64,000 nt of DNA from Methylobacterium sp. WL1 (GTDB lineage: Bacteria > Pseudomonadota > Alphaproteobacteria > Rhizobiales > Beijerinckiaceae). Below the pieces are notes generated by a model. The model was not told where the DNA came from, did not search any database, and saw only the letters and a list, made by a program, of their open reading frames with translations. Both the position numbers and the translations under genes were made by a program. Location of the stretch: NCBI RefSeq assembly GCF_008000895.1, contig NZ_CP042823.1, positions 4,257,001 to 4,321,000 of the forward strand, given 5' to 3'. Shown piece after piece: positions 1 through 9,203 of this stretch (the stretch's first letter is position 1; every line of letters begins with the position of its first letter).

Positions 1-2
1 TC

Positions 3-1085
3 GCCTCCATCGCAGGCGCCAAGCAGCGGACGGCGCGGGACCACCGCATCGGTGACCTGGAGGCGCGCCGGACGGCTCTGCAGGGCGATCTCGACCAACA
101 GAGGTCGACCGCCGGCACCCTGGCGGCGCTCCAGGCCAGGATCGCCTCGGCTCAGCAGCAGGACCGTGAGGCCACCCAGGCCGGCGAGCAGGCCAAGGCC
201 AAGGCGGCGAACTTCGCCTCGGAGCAGCAGGCGGCGGAGACCAAGGCGACCGAGGCCAAGGCGGCGTCCGATGCGGAGACCAAGAAGCTGGCCGACGTAC
301 AGGGGCAGGTCAGCCAGGCTGAGCTGAAGCTCGCGCCGATGAAGGAGGCCACCACCGCGGCCGAGCAGGCGGCGACGGCGCGGACGAAGGAGCTTTCCGA
401 CGTCGGGCGCCGTCTTGAGGAGACGCGCCAGCAGGAAGCCAAGCTAAGGGCCGACATCGCCGCGATGTCCCAGGAAGCGACCGCGAAGACCGCAGACCTC
501 GCCAAGGCCGAGGAGAGCCAGCAGAAGGCTCGCGAGGGCTCGGCTGCGGCTCAGAAGGACCTCGCCGAAGCACGGACCGCAACCGAGCAGGCGACGAAGC
601 AGCGCGCCGACCTGGAACAGGCCATCGCCGGCCTGAATGCCAACCGGGACAAGCTGGCCAATGAGATCACCCAGGTTGGACAGCGATTGCAGCAGGCCAA
701 GGACGGGCTGGCGTCGACCCAGGCCGATCTGGCCACCGCCAAGTCCGAGCGGGACCGGGTGATCTCTGAGCGCGGTCAGGCCGAGCAAGCCATCCAGAAG
801 CTCACGACCGACCGTGATGGCGCGACCTCGGCTGTGGAGGCTCTTCGGAAGCAGCAGGCGGATGCCCAGGCGCAGCTCGCGACGCTGACCGAGGCGTTAG
901 CCGGCCGCAACAAGGAAATGGCCGCCATTGAAGATCGTCTTGGGACGACACGTCAGGAACTGGCAGCGACCCAGGCCCAGTTGGCGGAGGCGCGGCAGAA
1001 GCTCTCGGACCAGCCACCGGCCGCGACCGGGCAGCCCGTTCCCCCCCAGCCGCCGGCGCCTGTCACGGCCCCGAAGGCAAACTGA
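3..1085 (+). CDS. Coiled-coil protein, 5' end outside the window
   Basis: The reading frame is open from the left edge to a TGA at 1083-1085, so the N-terminus is missing. Nearly the whole 360-residue visible part is alpha-helical, rich in Ala, Gln, Glu and Lys with heptad-like spacing, as in long SMC- or TolA-like coiled coils. The last 25 residues switch to a Pro/Ala/Gln-rich tail. No catalytic motif or membrane segment is visible. The next gene, an MscS-type channel, starts 36 bp downstream on the same strand, so the two may be cotranscribed and the coiled coil may act at the envelope; this is inference from position only. Function is unknown. Confidence 0.75.
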   Translation, partial: ASIAGAKQRTARDHRIGDLEARRTALQGDLDQQRSTAGTLAALQARIASAQQQDREATQAGEQAKAKAANFASEQQAAETKATEAKAASDAETKKLADVQGQVSQAELKLAPMKEATTAAEQAATARTKELSDVGRRLEETRQQEAKLRADIAAMSQEATAKTADLAKAEESQQKAREGSAAAQKDLAEARTATEQATKQRADLEQAIAGLNANRDKLANEITQVGQRLQQAKDGLASTQADLATAKSERDRVISERGQAEQAIQKLTTDRDGATSAVEALRKQQADAQAQLATLTEALAGRNKEMAAIEDRLGTTRQELAATQAQLAEARQKLSDQPPAATGQPVPPQPPAPVTAPKAN

Positions 1086-1121
1086 TCCGGCAGAGCGTCG
1101 ACCCACCTGAAAGGCGAAGAC

Positions 1122-2114
1122 TTGCATTTCCTTGGAATCGATTGGGTCGGCGTGAACGCCGAGAACGGACGCAAGCTGGTTCTTTCCCTCGTGTTCGTCG
1201 CCGTGGTCGTGGGAGGCGGCATAGGCCTGCGCGCGCTGGTCGGGTTGGTCTTGACCCGCGCCGACCATTCCACGCTCCAGACCAAGTTCTGGACACGTCA
1301 GGGTATAAGCCTGGTCGCGGCGGTGCTGCTCGTCCTCGGCCTGCTGTCAATCTGGTTCAACGATCCCGCGAGGCTCGCCACCGCCTTCGGGTTGATGTCG
1401 GCCGGCCTCGCCTTCGCCCTGCAGCAGGTCGTCACCTCGCTCGCCGGCTACTTCGTGATCCTGCGCGGCTCGACCTTCACGGTGGGCGATCGCATCACCA
1501 TGGGGGGGGTGCGCGGCGACGTGCTCCGGCTAGGCTTCATCCAGACCACCATCATGGAGATGGGCCAGCCTCCGTCCGTCCAGGGTGCGTCGCCCGCAAT
1601 GTGGGTCCGGAGCCGCCAGTTCACCGGTCGCATCGTCACGGTGAGCAACGCGCAGATCTTCTCCGAGCCGGTGTTCAACTACACCCGCGACTTTCCGTTC
1701 ATTTGGGAGGAAATGGCCATTCCGATTACCTACGAGGCGGACCGGCTGAGGGTTGAGGCGATCATGCTCGCCGCCGCGCATCGGCACGCCCTCGATGCCG
1801 CGGGGATGGCCGCGGAGGCCAAGGCCAATTTGCATGAACGCTTCGGGGTCGACCCGGCCGATCTCGAACCGCGTGTGTTCTTCCGCATCACCGACAACTG
1901 GCTGGAGCTCACGGTCCGCTTCATCCTCGGCACACACCAGATCCGCGGTGCCAAGGATGCGATGAGCCGCGAGATCCTGGCCGGGCTGGACGACGCCGGG
2001 ATCGGCATCGCCTCGGCGACCTACGACATCGTTGGGATGCCTCCCATCACGCTCGCCGGGCGGGAACGCGGGGGTCGCCCTGATGCCAGCGCAACAACGA
2101 AGGTCGGCGAGTGA
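1122..2114 (+). CDS. MscS-family mechanosensitive ion channel
   Basis: A 330-residue membrane protein with three hydrophobic segments (about residues 17-40, 62-80 and 85-115). The third is rich in Ala and Gly (GLMSAGLAFALQQ) like the pore-lining TM3 of MscS, and is followed by the beta-domain signature FTVGDRI and a soluble C-terminal domain. Family knowledge points to a pore in the inner membrane gated by tension; osmotic relief is the usual role, but small MscS-like proteins also have other ligands. The start is a TTG at 1122 preceded by AAAGGCGAA; no better ATG lies upstream in frame. It sits 36 bp after the coiled-coil gene in what looks like an accessory island. Confidence 0.85.
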   Translation: MHFLGIDWVGVNAENGRKLVLSLVFVAVVVGGGIGLRALVGLVLTRADHSTLQTKFWTRQGISLVAAVLLVLGLLSIWFNDPARLATAFGLMSAGLAFALQQVVTSLAGYFVILRGSTFTVGDRITMGGVRGDVLRLGFIQTTIMEMGQPPSVQGASPAMWVRSRQFTGRIVTVSNAQIFSEPVFNYTRDFPFIWEEMAIPITYEADRLRVEAIMLAAAHRHALDAAGMAAEAKANLHERFGVDPADLEPRVFFRITDNWLELTVRFILGTHQIRGAKDAMSREILAGLDDAGIGIASATYDIVGMPPITLAGRERGGRPDASATTKVGE

Positions 2115-2375
2115 CTTCGCCGTACCAGCTTCTCGGGATCACATTGTAAAACCCGTTACATGCGTTCCCGGTCACTCCCCAGCTCGACCACCAGGATCCG
2201 CCTCGATGAAAGCCTTTACCGTTTCAGCGGCGACCAATTTGGCGGCAGTCGCTGGACGGCCGGTCGGGTCGAGGCGCGAGACATCAGCAGTAGGTTCCTA
2301 TCGAGGCCGTTCGTGCCTTTCCGAAATATACCTATGTTATCTTGCAACCATGGAGCTGGCGGACGCTTGGGCTCG

Positions 2376-2795
2376 GTGACCCAATCGAATGCCAGCGAAG
2401 CGCCCTTCGCCCTCGTCGTCGACGACGACCCCCTGATCCTTATGGAGACCACCTGCATCCTGGAGGATGCGGGGTTCAGGGTCCTTGAGGCCATGAACGC
2501 CGCGCAGGCCATGCGGGTACTGGCTCAGCACCACGAGAAGGTGGTGTTGATGTTCACCGATGTTCAGATGCCGGGTGATGAGAACGGGTTCGCCCTGGCT
2601 CGTCATACGGCGGAGCACTGGCCGCACGTGGCTATCGTCGTCGCGTCCGGCGAGCGTTGCCCCGCTGCGGGCGACCTTCCGGAAGGTGCGACGTTCATCG
2701 AGAAACCCTTCAGTGCGCGGATCGCAAGACAATTCGTGCGCGAGGTGATGCCGGTCGATCGCCAGCCCATGCCCCTGAAGTCCCTACGGCCGTAG
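2376..2795 (+). CDS. Single-domain response regulator
   Basis: A receiver domain and little else. The acidic pocket is VVDDDP, the phospho-acceptor Asp is in FTDVQMPG, and the conserved Lys is in EKPF near the C-terminus. There is no output domain, so it should act by protein contact or as a phosphate sink. The frame is open further upstream, but the receiver fold begins right after the GTG at 2376; an ATG at 2334 is the alternative, and neither has a clear ribosome binding site. It converges with the large HWE kinase, the two stops lying only 60 bp apart. Single-domain regulators are common partners of HWE kinases, so the two are probably cognate, though this is inferred. Confidence 0.85.
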   Translation: MTQSNASEAPFALVVDDDPLILMETTCILEDAGFRVLEAMNAAQAMRVLAQHHEKVVLMFTDVQMPGDENGFALARHTAEHWPHVAIVVASGERCPAAGDLPEGATFIEKPFSARIARQFVREVMPVDRQPMPLKSLRP

Positions 2796-2854
2796 TTCGC
2801 CTGGCCGAGCATCGTAGCTTGCCTGGCCCGGCACCGAGACCTGACTTCGACGTG

Positions 2855-5605
2855 TTAACGGCGGATCCCCGGCGTGTCCTCGGCCTGCAGGCCCCTGAGT
2901 GGGGCGTCGATCAGGCACACCACGCCCGAGGGCGGGTAGGAGAGGTCCACCTCGCCGCCGAAGCTGCCGGCGAGGCCACGCCCGATCAGCCTGGACCCGA
3001 AGCCGGTTCGCGTCGGAGGGACTACGACGGGGCCCTCGTGCTCTGACCACCGCAGGGCGCAGTGTGGCTCGCCGCCCTCGTCGCGGAGGGACCAGGCGAT
3101 CGACACCTTGCCCTGGGCCGTCGACAGGGCGCCGTACTTGGCCGCGTTGGTGGCGAGCTCGTGCAATATCAGCGACAGCGACATCGCCGCCTTGGATCCG
3201 ATCGAGAAGCTCGGACCTTCCAGGACGAAGCGCCCGAAGTTGTCCTGGTGGGTTTCGAGGGCGCTGCTGATCAGGGTCTCGATGGGCGCGGAGCCGACCG
3301 CCCCGCCCAGCAGCAGGTCGTGGGACTTGCCGAGGGCGATGAGCCGACCGGCCAAGACATCCTTGGCCGCGTCGAGGTCGGTCGCCGTGCGCATGGTCTG
3401 CGTGGCGATTGACTGCACCATCGCAAGCATGTTCTTCATGCGGTGGCTGAGTTCGAGGTTCAGCGTCCTCTGTCGTTCCTCTGCCTCGATCCGCGCGAGT
3501 GCAGCACGCGTCCGGTCGGCGATGTTGTTGGCGAAGCTGATCTCCTCGGGTCTCCAGGCGTACGGGACATCCTTCAGGGCATAGAGCAACGCTACGAACC
3601 GCCCGTGCTCCATCACCGGCAGGTTCAACAGCGACCGCACGTGGATTGCGGCGAGCGTGCCGGCATCCGAGGCGGTGCGAGGGTCGTCGCCGGTATCGTC
3701 GATGATCACGGCATGGCCTGCCTTCAGGGTGTCGATGTAGGTGCCGTAGTCCCGGAAGCCGTGAGTGCCGCCGATGCTGGGTAGTCCCGGTGCCGTCCAT
3801 CCCTGGTCGACGAGGATGGTCTCCCGGTCGTGCTCCACCGCCCCGTAACCGGCATGGGACAGACCCAGCGTACGGCCGAGGATGTCCGATGCCACGCGCA
3901 GGATCTCGGCGGGATCGTTCGAGTTGCGCATGCGGTCGCCCAGCTCGACCATCGCCGCGCGCCGCACCTCGCCTTGCTTCCGTTCGGTGACGTCGAGGAA
4001 CAGGCAGCCGAAGCGCTGGCCGGTCTCCTTGTTGGCACGGACCTCGAACCACCTGTGCAGGCCGGGGACACCGATCTCGAACAAGGCTGGCTCGCCGGTG
4101 TCGACGACGTGCGCGTAACTATCGATGAGCCATTGCTCGATATCCGGCACGTAACTCCGGATCGTCCGACCGATGCTGTCGGCCGGAAGGCCGGACTGCC
4201 TCGCGAAGGCCGGATTGATCTCGATGAACCGGTAGTCGACGGCTTGCCCGTCCGCATCGCGCACCAACTCGCCGACGAAGAAGCCTTCCTGCATGCCGTC
4301 GAAGAGGCCGCGCCAGCGCTTCTCGCTCTCGGCGACCTGATGCTCGGACGTCCGTTGCCGGGTGATATCGCGCGAGACCACAAGCAGCCGCTCGGGCTGG
4401 CCGTCCGCCCCTCGGATCGGCGTGACCTGCACGTCCCACCATTTCGGCGTGCCCCTCAGCGTTTCGGCGGGTGCCTGGAAGTGCCCGGTGCCGCCGGCCA
4501 GGGCCTCCCAGAACGCCGACCTTGCGTCGACCCTGGCCTGGCCATGCCAGAACCCGGTCCAGTCGCATCCGTTGACCTGGTTGAAGTCGTCGGCCTCCAT
4601 CACGGCGAGGCCTCCCTCGTTCATGTAGGTCAGCCTCGCGTCCGGATCGAGGACCTTGATGCAGTCGGCCGAGGACGTGAGCACGCTTCGCATGAACGCG
4701 GCATCGGCCGCTCCCTTGGCGGCGACGTTGCGCTGATCCGTGCGGTCGCGCAGGATCTTGAGGAAGCCCTCGTGGCGGCCTTCCTCGTCCCTGAGCGGCA
4801 TCATCTCGCCGTTTGCCCAGAACAGGCTGCCGTCCTTGCGCAGGTGCCAGCGCTTGTCGGTGCCGCGACCGTGCAGCAGGGCCGAGGCCATCTCCTGCTC
4901 GGGGATGCCGGCCGCGACGTCCTCCTCGGTGAAGAAGACATGGGCGGGCTTGCCGCACATCTCGGCCTCGTCCCAGCCGAGGATCTGCTCTGCGCCGGGT
5001 GACCAACTCGTCACCATCCCCTTCATGTCCAAGGAGACGATGGCGTAATCGACCGCGCTTTCCAGGATCGCCTTGTTGCGCCGGTCGCTCTCCTTGCGCA
5101 GGCGAAGCGAACGGCGCAGTTCCAGGATCGTCACGACCTGGTGCGCCAGCGTGCGGAGCACGAATGCCTGCGAGGGCGTGAGCTTGTTCGGCTTGGTATC
5201 GAGCACGCACAGGGCGCCCAGGGCCACGCCGTCTGGGGTTCGCAGCGGGGCTCCCGCGTAGAAGCGGACCTGGGGACCGCCGGTCACCAACGGATTGGCC
5301 AAGGTGCGGGCGTCCCGCGTCAGGTCCTCGATCTCGAAGACACCGTCCTGCTGCACGGCGTGGGCGCAGATCGACTGGGACCGCGGCGTCTCGCCCTGGC
5401 CGAAACCGGTCTCGGCCTTGAACCACTGCCGGTCGCCGTCGAGGAGCGAGATCAGCGACACCGGCATGCCGCAGACCTCTGACGCCACCTTCACGATGTC
5501 GTCGAACTCCGCCTCTGCGGCCGTGTCGAGGATGGCGTAGCCAGACAGCTCGGCGTGTCTACGCTTTTCGCTCTGCTCGATCCAACCCGACATTCCCCCG
5601 CCCAT
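2855..5605 (-). CDS. HWE-family sensor histidine kinase with GAF and PAS domains
   Basis: A 916-residue cytoplasmic kinase with no membrane segment. The order is a GAF domain (about 25-165), three PAS domains (about 185-295, 305-415 and 430-545), a second GAF domain (about 560-700) and an HWE kinase domain (about 710-905). The phospho-acceptor is His721 in ELSHRMKN. The ATP site carries HELATNAAKYGALS and an LRWSE segment typical of HWE kinases. GAF and PAS modules usually bind small molecules, haem or flavin; the ligand cannot be told from sequence. It converges with a single-domain response regulator. ATG 5605 is used; an ATG four codons in is also possible. Confidence 0.92.
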   Translation of the reverse strand: MGGGMSGWIEQSEKRRHAELSGYAILDTAAEAEFDDIVKVASEVCGMPVSLISLLDGDRQWFKAETGFGQGETPRSQSICAHAVQQDGVFEIEDLTRDARTLANPLVTGGPQVRFYAGAPLRTPDGVALGALCVLDTKPNKLTPSQAFVLRTLAHQVVTILELRRSLRLRKESDRRNKAILESAVDYAIVSLDMKGMVTSWSPGAEQILGWDEAEMCGKPAHVFFTEEDVAAGIPEQEMASALLHGRGTDKRWHLRKDGSLFWANGEMMPLRDEEGRHEGFLKILRDRTDQRNVAAKGAADAAFMRSVLTSSADCIKVLDPDARLTYMNEGGLAVMEADDFNQVNGCDWTGFWHGQARVDARSAFWEALAGGTGHFQAPAETLRGTPKWWDVQVTPIRGADGQPERLLVVSRDITRQRTSEHQVAESEKRWRGLFDGMQEGFFVGELVRDADGQAVDYRFIEINPAFARQSGLPADSIGRTIRSYVPDIEQWLIDSYAHVVDTGEPALFEIGVPGLHRWFEVRANKETGQRFGCLFLDVTERKQGEVRRAAMVELGDRMRNSNDPAEILRVASDILGRTLGLSHAGYGAVEHDRETILVDQGWTAPGLPSIGGTHGFRDYGTYIDTLKAGHAVIIDDTGDDPRTASDAGTLAAIHVRSLLNLPVMEHGRFVALLYALKDVPYAWRPEEISFANNIADRTRAALARIEAEERQRTLNLELSHRMKNMLAMVQSIATQTMRTATDLDAAKDVLAGRLIALGKSHDLLLGGAVGSAPIETLISSALETHQDNFGRFVLEGPSFSIGSKAAMSLSLILHELATNAAKYGALSTAQGKVSIAWSLRDEGGEPHCALRWSEHEGPVVVPPTRTGFGSRLIGRGLAGSFGGEVDLSYPPSGVVCLIDAPLRGLQAEDTPGIRR

Positions 5606-5992
5606 TGTTTCTTTTGACGCCTTGTCGGATCAGCGACCCTCTTCGGCGAGGATTGCCTTCAATCTCCCCGGCCTTCAATGGCGTCCCGGCATTTGATCCC
5701 ACCCGATATTCGCTTCAAGCGTCACGGCGCAACTTCGAGGGCTTGGGGAGAGATTAACGACCGCTCAGGCCACATCGAGCGGTCGCGCCATCCAAGGTGA
5801 CGGGCGCCCCGGATCCTGTCCGATCGACAAATGGTAGTTGCCAACGTTACCCGTTACCGATGACCGAACGTTTGAGCCGCTCTACCTTGAGGAGTCCCTG
5901 CCGGATCAAGGAAGACCGCCGACCGCGACCCAACCGTGAGGGAAGCTTCGCCCGGGCCATCGAGGGGATCGCGATTTCGCCCTCTCAGGATA
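5606..5992. other. Intergenic region upstream of the HWE kinase
   Basis: These 387 bp separate the start of the HWE kinase from the stop of the KfrA-like gene. Both neighbours run leftwards, so the kinase promoter should lie here. I see no convincing ORF, tRNA, long hairpin or EcfG-type (GGAAC/GTT) promoter. Confidence 0.5.
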
Positions 5993-6802
5993 TCAGGCCG
6001 CCTGAGCCTCGGGACGCGTCCGGTTGGGTGCATCCCGCCGCTTCACGTCGTAACGGCAATCCTTGAGCACCAAGGTGGGGTTGCGCCTCTCAAGACGGAA
6101 CTTGAGTTTCTCGACGAGCATTCCGACGCCGATGGGGTCGAAGGCCAATGCGGCAAGCGACTTGGTCTCGTCGTCGATCACGTCCACCAACTCCGTTGCC
6201 GTCTTCGGACCCGAGCGCCTGATGAAGGCGGTCAACTCAAGGATGAGACGGGTCCAGAAATGCCTCGACGCGGATGCGGAGACGCCATTCCTGCGTCCGA
6301 TCCGGACATGCGGCATGGTGGTGACGAAGCTCGGGACCCCGATTGCCGGGGGCGGGGTGGTCGATGCCGACCGAGTGGGCGCCATGGCCTCGCGCAACGC
6401 GCGGTTTTCCTCTGCCAGACCGGCCAGTCGTTCCTCCAACCGACCGACCAGGCGCTCCATCTGACCTAGCAGCGCGGCACCTTCCATCGATGGCTTCGTC
6501 GGCTCGTGCGCCGCGGCCGATCGCTCCTCCGCGATCCGCATCGCCAACTCGGCGAATGAGGCGATAGCCTTCTCCATCTCCTCCGGCAGGTCCAGCGTCG
6601 CGAGATGACCCTTGTAGCGCCGTCGCTTCTTCCAGTCCGCGAGAGGGTCCTGCAGGTCCCGGTTCGAGACGCCTTTGCCTTCCGGTTCCCCCGGCAGGCG
6701 ATTATACCGCCTCAGGGCCTTCTGGATCGTCGAGGTGGACACGAGCGTCCCCTCGGCCACGAGGGCGTCGGCCAGGGTGTCGACGACGTGCTGCTGGATC
6801 AT
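5993..6802 (-). CDS. Putative KfrA-like DNA-binding protein with coiled coil
   Basis: The N-terminal 80 residues (LADALVAEG, then STIQKALRR and a Trp-Lys-rich segment) resemble the KfrA N-terminal helix-turn-helix domain of plasmid and mobile-element proteins, where a Trp follows the second helix. A helical section (about residues 85-150, with EERLAGLAEENRALRE) looks like a coiled coil. The last 110 residues match no family I recognise. KfrA proteins bind DNA and oligomerise by their coiled coil, in plasmid stability and regulation. The frame stays open to an ATG at 6931, but the domain begins at the ATG at 6802, chosen here. It lies next to the integrase on the same strand, so a role in maintenance or control of the element is plausible. 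The family assignment is tentative. Confidence 0.6.
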   Translation of the reverse strand: MIQQHVVDTLADALVAEGTLVSTSTIQKALRRYNRLPGEPEGKGVSNRDLQDPLADWKKRRRYKGHLATLDLPEEMEKAIASFAELAMRIAEERSAAAHEPTKPSMEGAALLGQMERLVGRLEERLAGLAEENRALREAMAPTRSASTTPPPAIGVPSFVTTMPHVRIGRRNGVSASASRHFWTRLILELTAFIRRSGPKTATELVDVIDDETKSLAALAFDPIGVGMLVEKLKFRLERRNPTLVLKDCRYDVKRRDAPNRTRPEAQAA

Positions 6803-7307
6803 GGGCGTCCGGCTCGGATGGTCGATGCCATCCTGGACACGAACGATGAAGAACACTTTCGTCACATCGCCGTCGAACTCGTTCGGTCGAGCACCCTGAT
6901 CTGTCACGACATGTTGGGCCGACCGGGTCACGACATCACGCTATGGATCGCGAACCCGGTCCCCTGGTGGTCGAGGTCTTCACGGAGCGCCAGGCCGGGA
7001 TCTCGTAGTTGCCGCGGTTCTGCTCTCGATTGGGAACGGGCGCCGTGGTGAAGACGCTGGTCAACTGCGCGTACGGTCACCGAATGGCAAGGTTTCCGGG
7101 CGAAGACGCTATGTCCCAAGGCTTAGGGATCTACTCCGCGCCGGCTTCACGCCTACCAACCCGGGGCTGACTTGCCAGCGTCGCCCCAGACGGGCTTGGA
7201 AGCCCCAGCCGTTTAACGGGCGGCAAGCGTGTCGGATCGGCACGCCAGTCCGGCGTTCCAAGGACGTCGAACGAAAGTGCACGGAGCCAAGCCCTAAGCG
7301 TTCGGGT
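6803..7307. other. Gap between KfrA-like gene and integrase
   Basis: About 505 bp without a supported gene. Short minus-strand frames here have no homology I can recognise and no good ribosome binding site. The KfrA-like gene may begin up to 129 bp earlier, at 6931, which would shorten this gap. It should contain that gene's promoter. Confidence 0.4.
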
Positions 7308-8942
7308 TCATGTCGGGCCTTCGTCCTCCGCAACGGCGAGCAAGCCGTCCGATGCCTTCGCGGTCACCGACTTCCTGCGCCTGTCGATGGCGGCGCCTGC
7401 CACGACCTCGTAGCGAGGGATCTTATCGACCTCCAGCTTCAGGGCGTTCGGGAGGAACTCGCCATACTTGTCACCCTCCGTCGCCGGGGCATGACCCTGG
7501 ATGGCATCGAGCCTCGCTGAGTCTATCCCAACCGCTCGCCCGATCGTCTTGAACCGGTGTCGCCACCCGTGGTTCGGCTGCACGTTCTCATCGTCGACGC
7601 CGACGGCCCGAACCCACTCAGCGAGCTTCCCGCCGACCTTCACGTAGGTCGGGTTGCCGGCCGAGGCGCCGCGCTGGCGGGCGACGCTGTAAAACAGCGG
7701 GCCGGCCTTCTTGGAGCGTACGAAGTCGAGGAAACCTTGCTCGACCAGATGGTCGTGGAGCGGCACCTCGCGGGGGCCGGTCTTGGTGTTGCCGGCCTCG
7801 GGGGTGATGTTCATGACCCACACGCCCTCGCTCCGCTTGACGTCCTGAACACGAAGTTGCGTGATCTCGTTCACCCGCGCGCCGGAGTAGGCGCACAACC
7901 AGGGCACCCATCGGCGGGCGTCCTTCAGCTCGCGGGATGCGAGGCCGTTCTGCGGCGCCAGGGATGCGGACAGGATCAAGTCCGCCTCCTCCGACGAGAA
8001 GCCCGACTTGCGGAGCTTCTTCTTTTTCTTGACCCGCACGACCACGCCCGCGGCTGGGTTGCTCCCGATCCTCGACTGCGAGACCGCGAACCCGAAGAGG
8101 GCCTTCGGGGCCGCGAGATAGACGTCCCTGACGGTGAGAGGACTCAGGTCCATGGCCTCGTCGAGCATCTTGTCTCGCCACCGGATGACGTCGGCGGTCG
8201 TGACGCGGCGGATATCCTCGGTGCCGACGAAGGCCATGAACTTCGTCAGGATCGGGTACCACCGCTTGACGGTGGCCTCGCTTGGCTGGAGCGACCGCCT
8301 GTATTCGATCCAGAGGACATCGAGCTTGAGCGCCCCGGCCGCGGCGAACGGCTCCGGGAAGCGCTCCGCCTTCCGGTCAGGGGTGTAGTCGCCCTCGGCA
8401 TTGCGGAGAAGGCTCTCGTTCGCCAGGGCGCTCGCCTCCGCGGCGGCCAGGACGATGCGGCGGTGATCCGCCTCCGAGACGATCAGGCCCTTGTTGGCGA
8501 TGAACCTGTCGACGTCGTCGCCGTGACGGGACCGAACCACCGCCTCGGCCTCGGACCACCCGGTCGCCAGCCGCAGGGCGGACGGCTTCCCTGCGCTGAG
8601 TTTCCGCAGACCCTGCAGGCTTCTGTCCGCCAAGGTTCGGCGGCGCCATTCCTCGGGCGCGCCTGGGTCGTCGGCGTGCTCGGCGACCTTCCTGCTGTAG
8701 ATCTCGCCGGCCAGGGCCTGGACCTGCCGGTTGCTGAGCGGCTGGTTCCCCTTGCGGAGGTTCGCCCAGCGCTCCTCGACCTCCATGGTGGCGGCGAAGT
8801 GCCGGGCCCTCGCCTCGGTCGGGTCCTTGGTACCGAGGGAGCGCTTCTCGATCTCCCTGCCGACGAGCTTAACCAAGTCCGCGGGCACGCGCCTGCGGAG
8901 ATGGTAGACGCCGGTCTTGGGATGCTTCCAGGGTCGAGCCAT
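7308..8942 (-). CDS. Tyrosine recombinase / phage-type integrase
   Basis: A 544-residue integrase. The first 100 residues (MARPWKHPKTGVYHLRRRVP) are of the kind found in large rhizobial and Methylobacterium integrases. A SAM-like core-binding domain spans roughly 200-300 and the catalytic domain roughly 320-510. Visible catalytic residues are the Arg in SGARVNEI, the HxxR in HGWRHRFK, the second His in IQGHAP and a Tyr in DKYGEF. These enzymes recombine att sites through a 3'-phosphotyrosine. The start at 8942 is preferred over an ATG four codons upstream because MARPWKHP is the usual N-terminus. The gene starts 100 bp from the 3' end of a tRNA-Ser, the classic arrangement of an island integrated in a tRNA gene. 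Confidence 0.93.
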   Translation of the reverse strand: MARPWKHPKTGVYHLRRRVPADLVKLVGREIEKRSLGTKDPTEARARHFAATMEVEERWANLRKGNQPLSNRQVQALAGEIYSRKVAEHADDPGAPEEWRRRTLADRSLQGLRKLSAGKPSALRLATGWSEAEAVVRSRHGDDVDRFIANKGLIVSEADHRRIVLAAAEASALANESLLRNAEGDYTPDRKAERFPEPFAAAGALKLDVLWIEYRRSLQPSEATVKRWYPILTKFMAFVGTEDIRRVTTADVIRWRDKMLDEAMDLSPLTVRDVYLAAPKALFGFAVSQSRIGSNPAAGVVVRVKKKKKLRKSGFSSEEADLILSASLAPQNGLASRELKDARRWVPWLCAYSGARVNEITQLRVQDVKRSEGVWVMNITPEAGNTKTGPREVPLHDHLVEQGFLDFVRSKKAGPLFYSVARQRGASAGNPTYVKVGGKLAEWVRAVGVDDENVQPNHGWRHRFKTIGRAVGIDSARLDAIQGHAPATEGDKYGEFLPNALKLEVDKIPRYEVVAGAAIDRRRKSVTAKASDGLLAVAEDEGPT

Positions 8943-9041
8943 CGGCAAGGGCAATGTGTACCACCTGTGTGTACCACCAGGCGGTGAAAAAAGCCTTACG
9001 CACCAATAGCTTGTGTCGGATCAAGCACTTAAGGGGGTACT

Positions 9042-9131
9042 TGGCGGAGAGGGGGGGATTCGAACCCCCGATGCCCTTGCAGGCATGCCGCATTTCGAGT
9101 GCGGTGCATTCAACCGCTCTGCCACCTCTCC
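9042..9131 (-). tRNA. tRNA-Ser (anticodon CGA), likely island attachment site
   Basis: On the minus strand the gene begins GGAGAGGTGGCAGAGCGG, has the anticodon loop CACTCGAAA (CGA, reading UCG), a long variable arm as expected for tRNA-Ser, the T-loop GGTTCGAATCC and a 3' end CCTCTCC-G-CCA. The seven-base acceptor stem pairs perfectly and the CCA is encoded. The 3' half is next to the integrase start, so the T-arm plus acceptor end is the probable attB core; integration there leaves the tRNA intact. I did not see a second copy of this end elsewhere in the window, so the other end of the element should lie beyond the left edge. Confidence 0.96.
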
Positions 9132-9203
9132 GCGAGGTGCCTCAATGAGACGGGCGGTGCGTAGCACGCGGGGTCGGGCTTCACAAGCTGCGGCGTGGGC
9201 CGG

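Noticed and set aside
5606..5992. EcfG-type general stress promoter before the HWE kinase
   Set aside because: No GGAAC with a GTT at 16-18 bp was found on the relevant strand.
7557..8987. A 476-residue open frame on the plus strand, opposite the integrase
   Set aside because: It mirrors the integrase on the other strand; composition is His/Gly/Arg-rich without domains, a product of high GC.
3..9041. Second copy of the tRNA-Ser 3' end as left attachment site
   Set aside because: No stretch resembling the T-arm plus acceptor end was found in the left part of the window.
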